Below are positions 15,260 through 24,805 of a stretch of 64,000 nucleotides of DNA, one piece after another (the first letter of the stretch is position 1; each line of letters begins with the position of its first letter). Where the stretch lies: NCBI GenBank assembly GCA_016710935.1, contig JADJTY010000012.1, forward strand, positions 372,001 to 436,000, written 5' to 3'. Under the pieces are notes generated by a model that made no database searches, was not told the origin of the DNA, and saw nothing but the letters and a program-made list of their open reading frames with translations. The position numbers and the translations under genes were made by a program. This stretch comes from Chitinophagaceae bacterium (GTDB lineage: Bacteria > Bacteroidota > Bacteroidia > Chitinophagales > Chitinophagaceae).

Positions 15260-16435
15260 ATGAAAAGATTTTTAAAGATATTCTTCTTACCATTGTTTTT
15301 ATTCACTGTGCATGCGGCGGGTGCTATTCCATTGCAGCAACCACAGGCTACCGGAGATACAACCATCAATGAAATTGAAGAAGATGAAGCGATTGAAGAT
15401 ATTTTAAAAAAGCGAACGCCGCCACCAAAGGAAAAAGTGCAGTATGTTAGCCAGGTGACCAAGTATGGTTTTAAAAATTTATTTGCAAAGTATAATTACA
15501 ACCCTTTACTACCCTATTCATCACAGGTAAATCCCAATGCCGAAAGCTATATGCAGGATTACCTGAATGCGCATTCGAAAAGCCTGTTGCAAATGAAGAA
15601 TTGGGGGCAACCCTATTTTAACCTGATCGATAATATTTTAAGCCAGTATGGTTTACCCCGTGAGTTAAAATATGTAGCTGTAATAGAAAGTAATTTAAAA
15701 ACCGGTGCTACCAGTTGGGTGGGTGCAGCCGGACCCTGGCAGTTTATGCCACAAACAGCCCGGGAATATGGCCTGGTGGTAAATGCCTATGTGGATGAAA
15801 GGCGTGATTATGTAAAAAGTACCCATGCTGCTGCCCGGTATCTATTAAACTCGTATAAGGTTTATCATGATTGGTTACTGGTGTTGGCCAGCTACAACGG
15901 CGGACTGGGTAATGTAAACAAAGCCATCAGGAACAGCGGCAGTAAAAACTTCTGGTCTTTGCAATATTATTTACCCGGCGAAAGCAGGAACTATGTTAAG
16001 AAATTTATCGCAACACACTATGTAATGGAAGGTGCTGGTGGTGTTACAACAGCAGGAGGATCTTTCAATCCATCATTTAATGTTGGCGGGGGCGCAAACC
16101 CGTATGATATTAAACCCAACTTAACCGATGAAGAAAAAGAATTTGCAACCACCCATAGCATTACCGGTAAATTCAATTCTTTGGTCATTTCAAAAAATCT
16201 ATTGATGGATATTGTAACTTTTAACCGTTACAATCCCGATTTTGACAACCTGATGGGTATAAATGGCAATTATGATCTGCGTTTACCTTCAGATAAAATG
16301 CAACTGTTCCTGGCTAATAAGTATGTTATACTGAATGAGTGTGTGCAGCTTTTACTAGGCGATACCCCGGAGCCTCCGCCCAATCAGTCAACTATATATC
16401 CATCTCCGAAAAAAGGAAAAAGGAAAAGCAAATAA
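15260..16435 (+). CDS. Lytic transglycosylase, SLT domain (MltD-like)
   Basis: A periplasmic enzyme that cleaves peptidoglycan to 1,6-anhydromuropeptides. The 391 residues have a signal peptide (FLPLFLFTVHAAGA) and the SLT domain: catalytic glutamate in VAVIESNLKTGATSWVGAAG, then PWQFMPQTAREYGL and LASYNGGLGNVNKAI. The region after residue 270 resembles the C-terminus of MltD-type proteins, but no clear LysM repeat is seen. It starts 14 bp after gatA and ends 1 bp from the oppositely oriented pabB, leaving no room for a separate terminator. Confidence 0.88.
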   Translation: MKRFLKIFFLPLFLFTVHAAGAIPLQQPQATGDTTINEIEEDEAIEDILKKRTPPPKEKVQYVSQVTKYGFKNLFAKYNYNPLLPYSSQVNPNAESYMQDYLNAHSKSLLQMKNWGQPYFNLIDNILSQYGLPRELKYVAVIESNLKTGATSWVGAAGPWQFMPQTAREYGLVVNAYVDERRDYVKSTHAAARYLLNSYKVYHDWLLVLASYNGGLGNVNKAIRNSGSKNFWSLQYYLPGESRNYVKKFIATHYVMEGAGGVTTAGGSFNPSFNVGGGANPYDIKPNLTDEEKEFATTHSITGKFNSLVISKNLLMDIVTFNRYNPDFDNLMGINGNYDLRLPSDKMQLFLANKYVILNECVQLLLGDTPEPPPNQSTIYPSPKKGKRKSK

Positions 16436-16436
16436 A

Positions 16437-17720
16437 CTATTCCAATACTTTCATCATCGCCGATGCTTTCAGCAAACTTTCTTCGTATTCCAATTCAGGG
16501 TTGCTGTTATAGGTAATACCACCACCGGTTTGAAAGGAGAGGTATTTATCTGTTTCGTTATAGAGTACACTCCGTATCACTACATTAAAATCAAAGTCGC
16601 CCCCGGGTTTTACATAACCAATGGCACCCGAAAACAAACCACGTTTTGTTTGCTCGTACTGTTCAATTAATTCCATCACCTTTTTTTTGGGGGCCCCTGT
16701 CATAGAACCCATTGGAAATGTAGCCTCCACACAATCAATCCAGTCTTTGCCTTCTTCTACTTCTCCACTTATTGTACTGATCATTTGATGTACCTGCGGA
16801 AAACTGTACACTGCAAAGAGTTCATCAACCTTAACTGATCCCGGCTTACAGATCCTGCTTAGATCATTTCTTACCAGGTCAACCACCATTACATTCTCAC
16901 TTTTTTCTTTTTCACTTTCCATTAAATAATTTTTAGCCTTTTCATCTGCTGCAGCATTTGCCAAATTTCTTTTACTGGTCCCTTTGATGGGTTGAGAAAT
17001 AATTTTGTTGCCTTCTTTTTTTAAATACCGCTCGGGACTGGCGCTTAAACACCAGCGGTTGTTCAGTTTATACAATGCCGAAAAAGGATTGGGAGAAAGT
17101 TCTGTAAGCCTGTTGTAAATATATAACGGATCTATCTCTGCATCTGTTGCAAAAAACTCCTGGCAAAAATTCAATTCATAACAATCGCCCCGTAAAATGT
17201 GCTGCCGTAATTTTTCAATAATACCAATGTAATTTTCTCTTTTTATTTTATGCTGAACAATAATATTGGATTGTACACTTTCGATAATGGTATCCGCACA
17301 TGTAAGTATTGCTTCAAAAATAAGTGTAGCATCACCATCACTATGAATGGTTACTTCCTTATTATTAAGCTCCAACACCATTTCAGGAACAAAAAAATGC
17401 AGGTCGCTAAAACCAATACCATCGGCATTGCCGGAGCTTAAATTTTCTGTTTCATTTTTCAGATCGTAGGCAAAGTGGCCAAACAACCATTCGTTTTTAT
17501 GAGCTGCGTAAAAATGCCGCAATGCATCAAAAGCTTTACCGGCCTGCACTTCAATATTCACTTTTGACCCTGCCGCCAGCAGGCATTCAAATGCAGGCTT
17601 ACTGAAATCGTACTGCCGGTTATCCAGTAAACAAAAAATGTTGAACCGGTTCACCCAGTTCAACATTTGTATTTTAAAGATTTTAAAGTCGTCAACAGGA
17701 AAAGAAATACTTTTTTTCAC
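16437..17720 (-). CDS. pabB: Aminodeoxychorismate synthase component I-like (chorismate-binding)
   Basis: The 427 residues belong to the chorismate-utilising family (anthranilate synthase I, PabB, isochorismate synthase). Conserved marks are QPIKGTSKR, VMVVDLVRNDLSRI, FPMGSMTGAPKKKVMELIE and GLFSGAIGYVKPGGDFDFNVVIRS. The PIKGT motif with its lysine favours PabB (folate, p-aminobenzoate). TrpE is less likely, since the N-terminus is short and no tryptophan genes are nearby. The gene meets the lytic transglycosylase tail to tail. Confidence 0.85.
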   Translation of the reverse strand: MKKSISFPVDDFKIFKIQMLNWVNRFNIFCLLDNRQYDFSKPAFECLLAAGSKVNIEVQAGKAFDALRHFYAAHKNEWLFGHFAYDLKNETENLSSGNADGIGFSDLHFFVPEMVLELNNKEVTIHSDGDATLIFEAILTCADTIIESVQSNIIVQHKIKRENYIGIIEKLRQHILRGDCYELNFCQEFFATDAEIDPLYIYNRLTELSPNPFSALYKLNNRWCLSASPERYLKKEGNKIISQPIKGTSKRNLANAAADEKAKNYLMESEKEKSENVMVVDLVRNDLSRICKPGSVKVDELFAVYSFPQVHQMISTISGEVEEGKDWIDCVEATFPMGSMTGAPKKKVMELIEQYEQTKRGLFSGAIGYVKPGGDFDFNVVIRSVLYNETDKYLSFQTGGGITYNSNPELEYEESLLKASAMMKVLE

Positions 17721-17825
17721 TTGCTTATTTTATACCGATACGGTATCTGTAATAGTCCAATTTTCGCTGTGCTCAATTGGCCTAACAGCTACTCTATCGG
17801 CACTGGCCCTGTTACCGACTGCTAA

Positions 17826-18245
17826 TTAAAAATCATCATCGTCATCATCAAAATCATCATCCAATCCCAGATCACTTAAGTCGTCGTCTACTTTAAATTC
17901 ATCATCATCTTCTTCCTTTCCTTTGCCCGGCTTTTTAATAGCTGCTTTTTTACCAACCGATTTTGGTATATCAAACTCGTCAAAGTCAGGATCCCAGTCA
18001 TCGTCTTCCTCAGCCTTTTCCCAATCATCTTCTTTTTCCACATCGTCCTCATCATCGTCGTCATCAGCGCCCTTTTTCTTTGGCGCAGCTTTTTTCTTTG
18101 GAGATGGCGCATCATCGTCATCATCCAGATCATCATCATCATCATCATCATCCTTTGGCTTGGCCGCTTTTTTTGCTGCTTTAATAACGGCAGCAAAACC
18201 TGTTGGAGCCGTTGTTGTCATTGTGTCTTCAGATAATAAAGTCAT
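17826..18245 (-). CDS. Highly acidic low-complexity protein
   Basis: A 139-residue protein dominated by aspartate and glutamate runs broken by lysine-rich, alanine/proline-rich blocks (KKAAPKKKGA). An alternative start is the ATG at 18221 (MTTTAPTGFAAVIKAAKK). The C-terminus ends in repeated aspartates closed by phenylalanine (LGLDDDFDDDDDDF), somewhat like an SSB tail. Acidic proteins like this may mimic nucleic acid or act as chaperones; the sequence does not decide. The codon runs create open frames on the other strand that encode histidine- or serine-rich artefacts. Confidence 0.7.
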   Translation of the reverse strand: MTLLSEDTMTTTAPTGFAAVIKAAKKAAKPKDDDDDDDDLDDDDDAPSPKKKAAPKKKGADDDDDEDDVEKEDDWEKAEEDDDWDPDFDEFDIPKSVGKKAAIKKPGKGKEEDDDEFKVDDDLSDLGLDDDFDDDDDDF

Positions 18246-18323
18246 AAGTCTTGTTCGATTAGTACTGTAAAATTTCCAAATCTGTTTTACATAGCCAAAT
18301 AAAAGTCAACATTTTTTTATTTT

Positions 18324-19586
18324 TTATGCAATAACCAATTGATCCCTGCCCGGCCCATTGCTGATGTACTTTACAGGCACGCCCAAAAATCTGTTCAGGT
18401 AATCAATATAGGTTTTCATTTCTGCCGGTAATGCATCAAATTCAGTGATGGCAGTAATATCTTTCTGCCAGCCTTTAAATGATTTGTAAACCGGCTCAAT
18501 GTCTACCTTATTCATTTGAAAAGGCACATAATCAATTGCCTTACCATTGATATTATAGCCATTACAAACCTTCAGTTCGTCCAGTTCGTCCAGTATATCA
18601 GCCTTGGTCATAATAATTTGTGTAACCCCATTTATCATACAGGCAAACTGCAGTGCCACCAGGTCAATCCAGCCACAGCGGCGCGGACGTCCGGTTGTGC
18701 TTCCAAATTCATTTCCTGTTTTGCGCAACTGCTCACCGGTTTCATCCAGTAATTCAGTAGGAAAAGGGCCACTACCCACCCGCGTGCAATATGCTTTGGA
18801 AATACCAAAGACCTCTTTAATTTTTTGCGGCGCTATGCCTAAACCCGTACAGACACCAGCCGAAATCGTATTGCTGCTTGTAACAAACGGGAATGTTCCA
18901 AAATCAACATCCAGCATACTTCCCTGCGCTCCTTCGGCCAACACCCGCTGTCCTTTCTGTATTTTTTCATTAATAAAATATTCGCCGTTCACAATTTTAA
19001 ACTCTCGCAAAAATTCCATGGCTTCAAAAAACTCTTCTTCCCAGGCACTGATATCTTCCTGGAAATTAAAATTATCCAGCAGGCGCTGGTGCTTCATACG
19101 TAGTTTAATATAATCGGTAGTAAAGCTTTTGTCCAATAAATTTCCAACACGCAGGCCATTGCGGCCGGTCTTATCCATATAAGCCGGGCCGATACCTTTT
19201 AGTGTGCTGCCAATTTTTTCATTGCCCTTACTCATTTCGCTGGCTTTATCAAGCGCCCTGTGCGTAGGTAAAATAAGATGTGCCCTTTCGCTGATGAACA
19301 GATTCTTCTTATAATCAACCCCAAATGCTGCTACGTTCTCGCATTCACGTTTTAATGTAATGGCATCCAGTACCACGCCGTTGCCAATTAAGTTCACTTT
19401 ATCTTCATGAAAAATACCGCTGGGTATCTGGTGCAGCACAATTTTTTTTCCATCTACATACAAAGTATGCCCGGCATTGGGACCGCCCTGGAAACGGGCA
19501 ATTACATCATAATTTTTAGCAAAATAATCTACAATTTTACCTTTGCCTTCATCGCCCCATTGCATACCCAGAATAACGTCTACCAT
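18324..19586 (-). CDS. purA: Adenylosuccinate synthetase
   Basis: GTP-dependent first step from IMP to AMP. The 420 residues begin MVDVILGMQWGDEGKGKIVD, with the P-loop GDEGKGK and its catalytic aspartate, then GGPNAGHT, the IMP-binding GSTLKGIGPAYMDK, VLAEGAQGSMLDVDFGTFP, and TTGRPRRCGWIDL. Normal length. The start is followed upstream by 14-bp tandem repeats (19593-19620) where the promoter would be expected. Confidence 0.96.
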   Translation of the reverse strand: MVDVILGMQWGDEGKGKIVDYFAKNYDVIARFQGGPNAGHTLYVDGKKIVLHQIPSGIFHEDKVNLIGNGVVLDAITLKRECENVAAFGVDYKKNLFISERAHLILPTHRALDKASEMSKGNEKIGSTLKGIGPAYMDKTGRNGLRVGNLLDKSFTTDYIKLRMKHQRLLDNFNFQEDISAWEEEFFEAMEFLREFKIVNGEYFINEKIQKGQRVLAEGAQGSMLDVDFGTFPFVTSSNTISAGVCTGLGIAPQKIKEVFGISKAYCTRVGSGPFPTELLDETGEQLRKTGNEFGSTTGRPRRCGWIDLVALQFACMINGVTQIIMTKADILDELDELKVCNGYNINGKAIDYVPFQMNKVDIEPVYKSFKGWQKDITAITEFDALPAEMKTYIDYLNRFLGVPVKYISNGPGRDQLVIA

Positions 19587-19894
19587 TTTTTATTTACGAT
19601 TTTAGATTTACGATTTTAGATTTGCCTGCCTAATATCTTATTTTTTTTGACAGGCATATTTTTTCAATTACACATCGTTTCGGCCTGTGCTGATTGTACT
19701 TAGGCTTTCGCTCAGTACCGAAGCATCATTCACTTGTACGATAGCACTTTGGAGCACTGAGCGAAGTCGAAGTGTAACCAAAGCGTAATGTTGCAACCGT
19801 GTAAAAATAAAATGAAATAACACAACCACCTAAAATGATATTGGGTTGTTTGAAAATTGGGGAGAAAAGGAAAATTATCCGTTTCTGTGAAGTA
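19587..19894. other. purA-clpX gap with two kinds of repeats
   Basis: No gene is seen. TTTACGATTTTAGA occurs twice in tandem at 19593-19620 (14 bp, twice seven). A REP-like inverted pair lies at about 19703-19768: CTTTCGCTCAGTACC and GAGCACTGAGCGAAG. Next to it is a small hairpin, CACTT to AAGTG, at 19745-19774. Confidence 0.6.
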
Positions 19895-21136
19895 TTAAGC
19901 CACCTTCAGCATACTCAACTTACTGCTGCTGAATTTACGCTGGGCATATTCCAGGGTAACTTCAAATTCCTTTACTTTTTGAGAGGGTAATTCATACATG
20001 GCATCGGTAAGTATGCTTTCGCAGATGCTGCGCAGGCCACGGGCGCCCAGCTTGTATTCCAGTGCCTTGGTCACCATAAAATCAAAAACAGCCGGCTCAA
20101 ACTTCAGTTCAATGCCTTCTATATCAAACAGGCGGGTAAACTGTTTTATCAATGCATTTTTAGGCTCGGTTAAAATGCTGCGCAAGGTTGCTGCATCCAA
20201 CGGATTAAGGTAGGTAACTACCGGCAAACGGCCCAGCAGTTCGGGTATTAAACCAAAATGTTTCAGATCAACCGCATTTACAAAATGCAGCAGGTTATCC
20301 TGCTGGTATTCCTGCAGTTCTTTATTTACATTAAAGCCGATAGCATTGGTATTTACCCGGCGGGCAATGATCTTATCTACGCCATCAAAAGCGCCACCGC
20401 AAATGAACAGGATATTCTGCGTATTTACTTTTATCAGTTTCTGTTCGGGATGCTTACGTCCGCCCTGTGGTGGCACCAGCACTTCGGTTCCTTCCAGTAA
20501 TTTTAGAAGGCCCTGTTGTACACCTTCGCCACTTACATCTCTTGTAATGGAAGGGTTATCGCTTTTACGGGCAATCTTATCTATCTCATCAATAAATACA
20601 ATTCCCTTTTCTGCTGCAGGTACATCGTAGTTGCAGGCCTGCAATAAACGGCTCAGCATGCTTTCCACATCTTCGCCCACATAACCGGCTTCAGTAAAAA
20701 CCGTTGCATCTACAATAGCGAAGGGCACATTCAGCATTCGTGCTATTGATTTTGCCAACAGTGTTTTACCGGTACCGGTTTCGCCAACCATGATGATATT
20801 ACTTTTCTCGATCTCTACATCATTCTCCACTTTTTGGTTCAACCTTTTGTAATGATTGTAAACCGCAACTGCCAGTATCTTTTTTGCATCATCCTGTCCA
20901 ATTACATAATCATCCAGGAATTTTTTTATTTCTACCGGCTTTCTTACCGTTAGTTTATGTGCCGGTGAACTGCTGTGCTTACTATCCTTGGTGCTACCCA
21001 GTTCCTGCTCTATAATTTCTTCGGCATGCTCTACACAGTTTTCGCAAATATGCCCGTCCTGCCCTGCAATGAGTATTTTAACCTCATCGCGGTTGCGGCC
21101 GCAAAAAGAACAATGTAAAGTTTGTTGTTTAGCCAT
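19895..21136 (-). CDS. clpX: ATP-dependent Clp protease ATPase subunit ClpX
   Basis: AAA+ unfoldase that feeds proteins to ClpP. The 413 residues include the N-terminal zinc-binding domain (Cys9, Cys12, Cys31, Cys34), Walker A in [13 protein letters not shown], Walker B in [14 protein letters not shown], the pore loop AGYVGEDVE, the IGF-like ClpP-docking loop ([12 protein letters not shown]) and the sensor region [10 protein letters not shown]. It lies downstream of the two clpP genes, after a terminator-like hairpin that may only partly stop transcription. Confidence 0.96.
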   Translation of the reverse strand: MAKQQTLHCSFCGRNRDEVKILIAGQDGHICENCVEHAEEIIEQELGSTKDSKHSSSPAHKLTVRKPVEIKKFLDDYVIGQDDAKKILAVAVYNHYKRLNQKVENDVEIEKSNIIMVGETGTGKTLLAKSIARMLNVPFAIVDATVFTEAGYVGEDVESMLSRLLQACNYDVPAAEKGIVFIDEIDKIARKSDNPSITRDVSGEGVQQGLLKLLEGTEVLVPPQGGRKHPEQKLIKVNTQNILFICGGAFDGVDKIIARRVNTNAIGFNVNKELQEYQQDNLLHFVNAVDLKHFGLIPELLGRLPVVTYLNPLDAATLRSILTEPKNALIKQFTRLFDIEGIELKFEPAVFDFMVTKALEYKLGARGLRSICESILTDAMYELPSQKVKEFEVTLEYAQRKFSSSKLSMLKVA

Positions 21137-21255
21137 TTCGTTATTCGTTTTATCTTTACCTCAGTATTTAAACAGGTACAAAGCTACATAAAAGCAATTT
21201 GATTTGCTATGTAGACAACTTACCCGGGTATAACGTTGCATTTTGCACAGTTATG

Positions 21256-21283
21256 ATAAAAAAAGCCTCAAAAAAGAGGCTTT
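21256..21283 (-). terminator. Intrinsic terminator after the second clpP
   Basis: On the minus strand AAAGCCTC pairs with GAGGCTTT across a six-base loop, followed by a T run, between clpP and clpX. Confidence 0.75.
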
Positions 21284-21308
21284 AAGTTATAAATTCGTCT
21301 TTTGGGGT

Positions 21309-21932
21309 TTAAATTTTGGTCAAAACACCATCCACAATGCCATAAGCGATTGATTCTTTGGCATCCATCCAGTAATCCCGGTCAAAATCTTTCATCACTT
21401 TTTCAACGGTTTGCCCGCAATTTTTTGCCAGAATTTCGGCACCCATCAGTTTGGTTTTCCTGATCTGCTCTGCCATAATTTCAAGATCGGCACTGGTTCC
21501 CTGTCCGCCACCGCTTGGCTGGTGTATCATTACTTCTCCGTTTGGAAAAATAAAACGTTTGCCTTTTGCACCCCCGCTAAGCAATATACTGCCCATACTG
21601 GCCGCCATACCCATACAAACCGTACTAACCGGCGAGCTGATCATCTGCATGGTATCATAAATAACCATACCGCTGGTAACCACGCCACCCGGACTGCTGA
21701 TATAAAAAGTAATTTCTTTTCCGGGATCGATCGCTTCCAGGTACATTAAACGGTTGGTAATGTCCTTGGCACTTTTGTCGTCCACTACGCCCCATAAAAA
21801 AACCTTGCGCTGCTCAATAAATTTTTTATCAAACTGCCAGCTGCTCATCATTTTTTCCATCGGGTTTTCCGGCGTTCCGTCCGGCTTTTCTTCATCCTCA
21901 AAACGGGTATTGTTGTTCTTATATAAATTCAT
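21309..21932 (-). CDS. clpP: Clp protease proteolytic subunit, second copy
   Basis: A 207-residue ClpP-family serine protease. The triad is intact: serine in [11 protein letters not shown], histidine in VMIHQPSGG, aspartate in [11 protein letters not shown]. Its N-terminus has an extra acidic stretch ([15 protein letters not shown]) compared with the upstream copy. It starts 15 bp after the first clpP, so the two are co-transcribed. The copies differ widely and may form mixed double rings. Confidence 0.9.
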   Translation of the reverse strand: MNLYKNNNTRFEDEEKPDGTPENPMEKMMSSWQFDKKFIEQRKVFLWGVVDDKSAKDITNRLMYLEAIDPGKEITFYISSPGGVVTSGMVIYDTMQMISSPVSTVCMGMAASMGSILLSGGAKGKRFIFPNGEVMIHQPSGGGQGTSADLEIMAEQIRKTKLMGAEILAKNCGQTVEKVMKDFDRDYWMDAKESIAYGIVDGVLTKI

Positions 21933-21947
21933 AACTCTTGATTGTTT

Positions 21948-22646
21948 TTATTTTTGATCTTTCTTTTGTTTACGCTGGTTCATGATAAGTACTTCATCGA
22001 TCAGGCCATATTCTTTTGCTTCTGTAGAAGTGAGCCATTTATCCCTGTCGCAATCTATAGCCACTTTTTCTACCGGTTGATTGGTGTGAAAAGCGATGAT
22101 CTCATACAACTCCTGTTTCACTTTCTTTACTTCATTTACGGTGATCTCAATATCAGTTGCCTGTCCGCCAGCGCCTGCACTGGGCTGGTGCATCATAATG
22201 CGGCTGTGTTTTAATGCGGTACGTTTGCCGGGTGCTCCTGCACACATTAACACCTGCCCCATACTGGCAGCCATGCCGGTGCATATTGTTGCAATATCGG
22301 GTGTGATGAACTGCATGGTATCATACATACCCAGGCCTGCATACACACCGCCGCCGGGGCAGTTAATGTACATCTGTATATCACGGGTACGATCGGTACT
22401 TTCTAAAAACAATAATTGTGCTGTAACAATATTAGCCACTTCATCATTAATGGGATAACCCAGGAAAATGATCCTGTCCATCATCAGGCGGCTGTACACA
22501 TCCATCACTGCAACATTCATTGGGCGTTCCTCAATAATGTTGGGCGTAAGATTGGTTACATTATGTTTTACATAAGCATCCAGCGTATTGCTGCTGATGC
22601 CACGATGTTTTACTGCGTATTGTTCAAATTCTTTTCCAAAGTTCAT
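21948..22646 (-). CDS. clpP: Clp protease proteolytic subunit, first copy
   Basis: A 232-residue ClpP with serine in CTGMAASMGQV, histidine in IMMHQPSAG and aspartate in DCDRDKWLTSTEAKEYGL. It is the first gene of a clpP-clpP-clpX cluster. The promoter on the minus strand has TTTG, a 16-bp spacer, then TATATTTG. The C-terminus is a lysine-rich tail (NQRKQKKDQK). Confidence 0.93.
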   Translation of the reverse strand: MNFGKEFEQYAVKHRGISSNTLDAYVKHNVTNLTPNIIEERPMNVAVMDVYSRLMMDRIIFLGYPINDEVANIVTAQLLFLESTDRTRDIQMYINCPGGGVYAGLGMYDTMQFITPDIATICTGMAASMGQVLMCAGAPGKRTALKHSRIMMHQPSAGAGGQATDIEITVNEVKKVKQELYEIIAFHTNQPVEKVAIDCDRDKWLTSTEAKEYGLIDEVLIMNQRKQKKDQK

Positions 22647-22666
22647 GCTGATAGTATTATGTGAGG

Positions 22667-22694
22667 CAAATATATTCGATTATGGGTTTTCAAA
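22667..22694 (-). promoter_or_regulatory. Promoter of the clpP-clpP operon
   Basis: Read on the minus strand: TTTG (22694-22691), a 16-bp spacer, then TATATTTG (22674-22667), an exact -7 match. Confidence 0.65.
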
Positions 22695-22866
22695 TACTAT
22701 GCTAAAAAAGAAATCAGCCAATTTGGCAAAAAAAGAAGAAAATGCCTGTTTGAATTGGCTGTTTAGTTGACAGAGCACTCTTAACCACTGTAATAATTGA
22801 AAAGTGACTGGGGAATAGCTATTTTGAAAGTTTAAGAGTTACTTATATTGACCAGACATAAAAATG

Positions 22867-22917
22867 CAGAAATTCAATGAGTGTAACCTTGAAGGGTTAC
22901 AGCTCATTGAATTTCTG
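22867..22917. repeat. 51-bp near-perfect hairpin
   Basis: CAGAAATTCAATGAG and its exact inverse enclose TGTAACC and GGTTACA, with a six-base loop and one bulged G. The arms total 22 bp without mismatch. No T run follows on either strand, so it is not a normal terminator. Confidence 0.8.
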
Positions 22918-23033
22918 GTAGAAACCTTACCTACAAAACGAAGGAATAAAAGTTCAAGTACACTAAATTAAATTTTCGATAAAGTGGCTTAAAAGTTAGA
23001 CAAAACAATTCAGTAGCCAGTTAACCTGCTTTA

Positions 23034-23333
23034 TCAGCACGAACTCTCGAACCCCCATTTTACTTTTGTGGAAATTACAGCGGGACATAATAAATGCACT
23101 ACATAATGCTTAGTGAATAATTCTGGCATGTGAGCATTGATCATTTTAATAAGTTCATTCTTTAATTCTACAGCATTATCGGGTTCGGTAATGTAATTAT
23201 CATACTCGTTCAGATAAAAATCTTTTTCAAATCTACCGATTTCAAGGTTGCCATTCAGCAGTTTAATAATTAAGCTGTCCTCCTTTAATGGAGGATTAAC
23301 AGATCCATCTCTGAGAATATTTACTTCTGTCAT
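23034..23333 (-). CDS. Hypothetical protein, 99 residues
   Basis: No family is recognised. The frame begins MTEVNILRDGSVNPPLKEDS and is soluble-looking and slightly acidic in the middle (NEYDNYITEPDNAVELKNELI), with no signal peptide. The last 20 residues are less protein-like. It stands alone, with 150 bp on one side and 390 bp on the other, and its reality is not certain. Confidence 0.4.
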   Translation of the reverse strand: MTEVNILRDGSVNPPLKEDSLIIKLLNGNLEIGRFEKDFYLNEYDNYITEPDNAVELKNELIKMINAHMPELFTKHYVVHLLCPAVISTKVKWGFESSC

Positions 23334-23487
23334 ACTGATATAATTTAAAAGGTAGCACCATTCCGCTATCCACCAAGGTTAATTTGAAATAAAAATACAC
23401 TTAGACTTCCATAGCTGGAATTTTATTCGATGAGGCTGATTATTTATTGGTCAAAATACAGATATTCAATGATGGATGTAGTTTACA

Positions 23488-24387
23488 TCAATCTGGCAGA
23501 ACCACCCAATAACAAAGGACTATTCTTCTTCTTTCGTCATCAACAGCGTAGTCCGTAATACCCGATACAGGCAATGCTTCTCCTTTGCCCTGTCCGATAT
23601 ATTCGATTTTAAGTTTTTCTACTTCATTGAATCCTGTTGCTTTTTTAAGGTACAGACCTGTCATTTGTTTAATCAGTTCATTTGCCCGCAGTTCAGATAT
23701 TTTTTGGTTCAATTCTTCTTTTTCTGCCTGCGGTTTTCGTAATTCATCCAACAAAGTATAATATAACTCACCACCGGGGTTAATTCCGGTACCATCTGCA
23801 AATCCTAAAATAATAAGAGTAGCGGTACGTGGGTATTGATTGTATTTGTTAGAAAATAATATTAAAGAATCTACAACCGGCGAAAAAGATAATGCGGCAA
23901 TATCCACTTTATCTTCTGGTATTAAATATTTACCCGGGCCAAAAAATGCTGCCAGATCAAACTGTTTAAAGTCTGCCACATTTAAGCCATCTTTAATCAT
24001 TAAATACAGTGCCAGCCTTTGAGCATAGCGGTTGCTTTGTTTTTGGAGAGAATCCAACAGCGGTAATACAATTGATTTGTAATTTTTACGGGTACTTTTT
24101 TTATCTTTTAAAATTTCATTTAATTGATTGGCTAGTAATTGTGCTTCATCCAGCCGTGTAGTTGATTTTGCAAGCCTTTTATCGATACGGTTCAAAATAT
24201 TACTGTCAATTTTATTTGCCAGCAGTTTTGCATCGGCCTGTGTGCTGATATTTTTAATCTCAGCATTTTCTTTTTGCATCTGCTCTTCAATTCCTTTCAG
24301 TTTATTTTTTACAGCAGCAATTTTTTTATTGCCTACACAGGAATAAAGTAATACGGCTGCAGTTATAAAAAGCAATACATTTTTCAT
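23488..24387 (-). CDS. Lipoprotein with degenerate OmpA-like C-terminal domain
   Basis: A 299-residue protein with a lipoprotein signal (VLLFITAAVLLYSC, cysteine at about residue 17). A helical, probably coiled-coil region follows (residues 25-130). The last 110 residues have the pattern of OmpA-like peptidoglycan-binding domains: LIILGFADGTGINPG, a helix with SELRANELIKQ, EYIGQGKGEALP, and DDERRRIVL. This suggests it tethers the outer membrane to the wall. It lies just downstream of the 137-residue membrane protein (4-bp gap) and the histidine kinase, likely in one operon. Confidence 0.7.
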   Translation of the reverse strand: MKNVLLFITAAVLLYSCVGNKKIAAVKNKLKGIEEQMQKENAEIKNISTQADAKLLANKIDSNILNRIDKRLAKSTTRLDEAQLLANQLNEILKDKKSTRKNYKSIVLPLLDSLQKQSNRYAQRLALYLMIKDGLNVADFKQFDLAAFFGPGKYLIPEDKVDIAALSFSPVVDSLILFSNKYNQYPRTATLIILGFADGTGINPGGELYYTLLDELRKPQAEKEELNQKISELRANELIKQMTGLYLKKATGFNEVEKLKIEYIGQGKGEALPVSGITDYAVDDERRRIVLCYWVVLPD

Positions 24388-24391
24388 AATT

Positions 24392-24805
24392 CTATTTTGG
24401 TACAGGTTTTACATTAAAATCAGAAACCGGGGATTTACGCTTATTAAGGTTATCCAGTTTATTCTTAAGAATTGTGTTATAAGCTTTGCCGGGGTCGGCT
24501 TTAATTTGTTGAATCAATGATTCATCTGTAATGCTGTTATCTTTATAATTATATTCAATTATAGAACTTTTACCGTAAATTTTTAATTCGTTCGCTGAAA
24601 GCAAAAGTTCGTCAACAATATCATTATATGTTTTTTTGTCAACAGACCGCTTGTCTAAATTATTAAAAATAGTTATGCTTTCAAAATTTCCAGCCGTATT
24701 CCAGAAAAATAAAATTGAACCGGCCACTATAGAACCTGCAGCCCAAAGGATAATATAAATGAATGCTTTTTTAATTTCAGGTTTGTTTAAATGTTGCGAG
24801 ATCAT
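24392..24805 (-). CDS. Single-pass membrane protein, function unknown
   Basis: A 137-residue protein with one N-terminal membrane helix (FIYIILWAAGSIVAGSILFF) and a soluble, lysine-rich remainder. It overlaps the 3' end of the histidine kinase gene by 29 bp, which implies translational coupling and a linked role. No known domain is recognised. Confidence 0.65.
   Translation of the reverse strand: MISQHLNKPEIKKAFIYIILWAAGSIVAGSILFFWNTAGNFESITIFNNLDKRSVDKKTYNDIVDELLLSANELKIYGKSSIIEYNYKDNSITDESLIQQIKADPGKAYNTILKNKLDNLNKRKSPVSDFNVKPVPK

Larger units (their letters stand above)
22647..23033. other. Gap upstream of clpP, mostly featureless
   Basis: No gene is seen in these 387 bp. They hold the clpP promoter at the left side and a very long perfect hairpin at 22867-22917. 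The remainder is A/T-rich without recognised features. Confidence 0.5.

Noticed and set aside
17923..18270. Serine- and histidine-rich open frames on the plus strand
   Set aside because: They are mirror images of the aspartate codon runs in the acidic protein on the minus strand, with no signal, domain or ribosome binding site.
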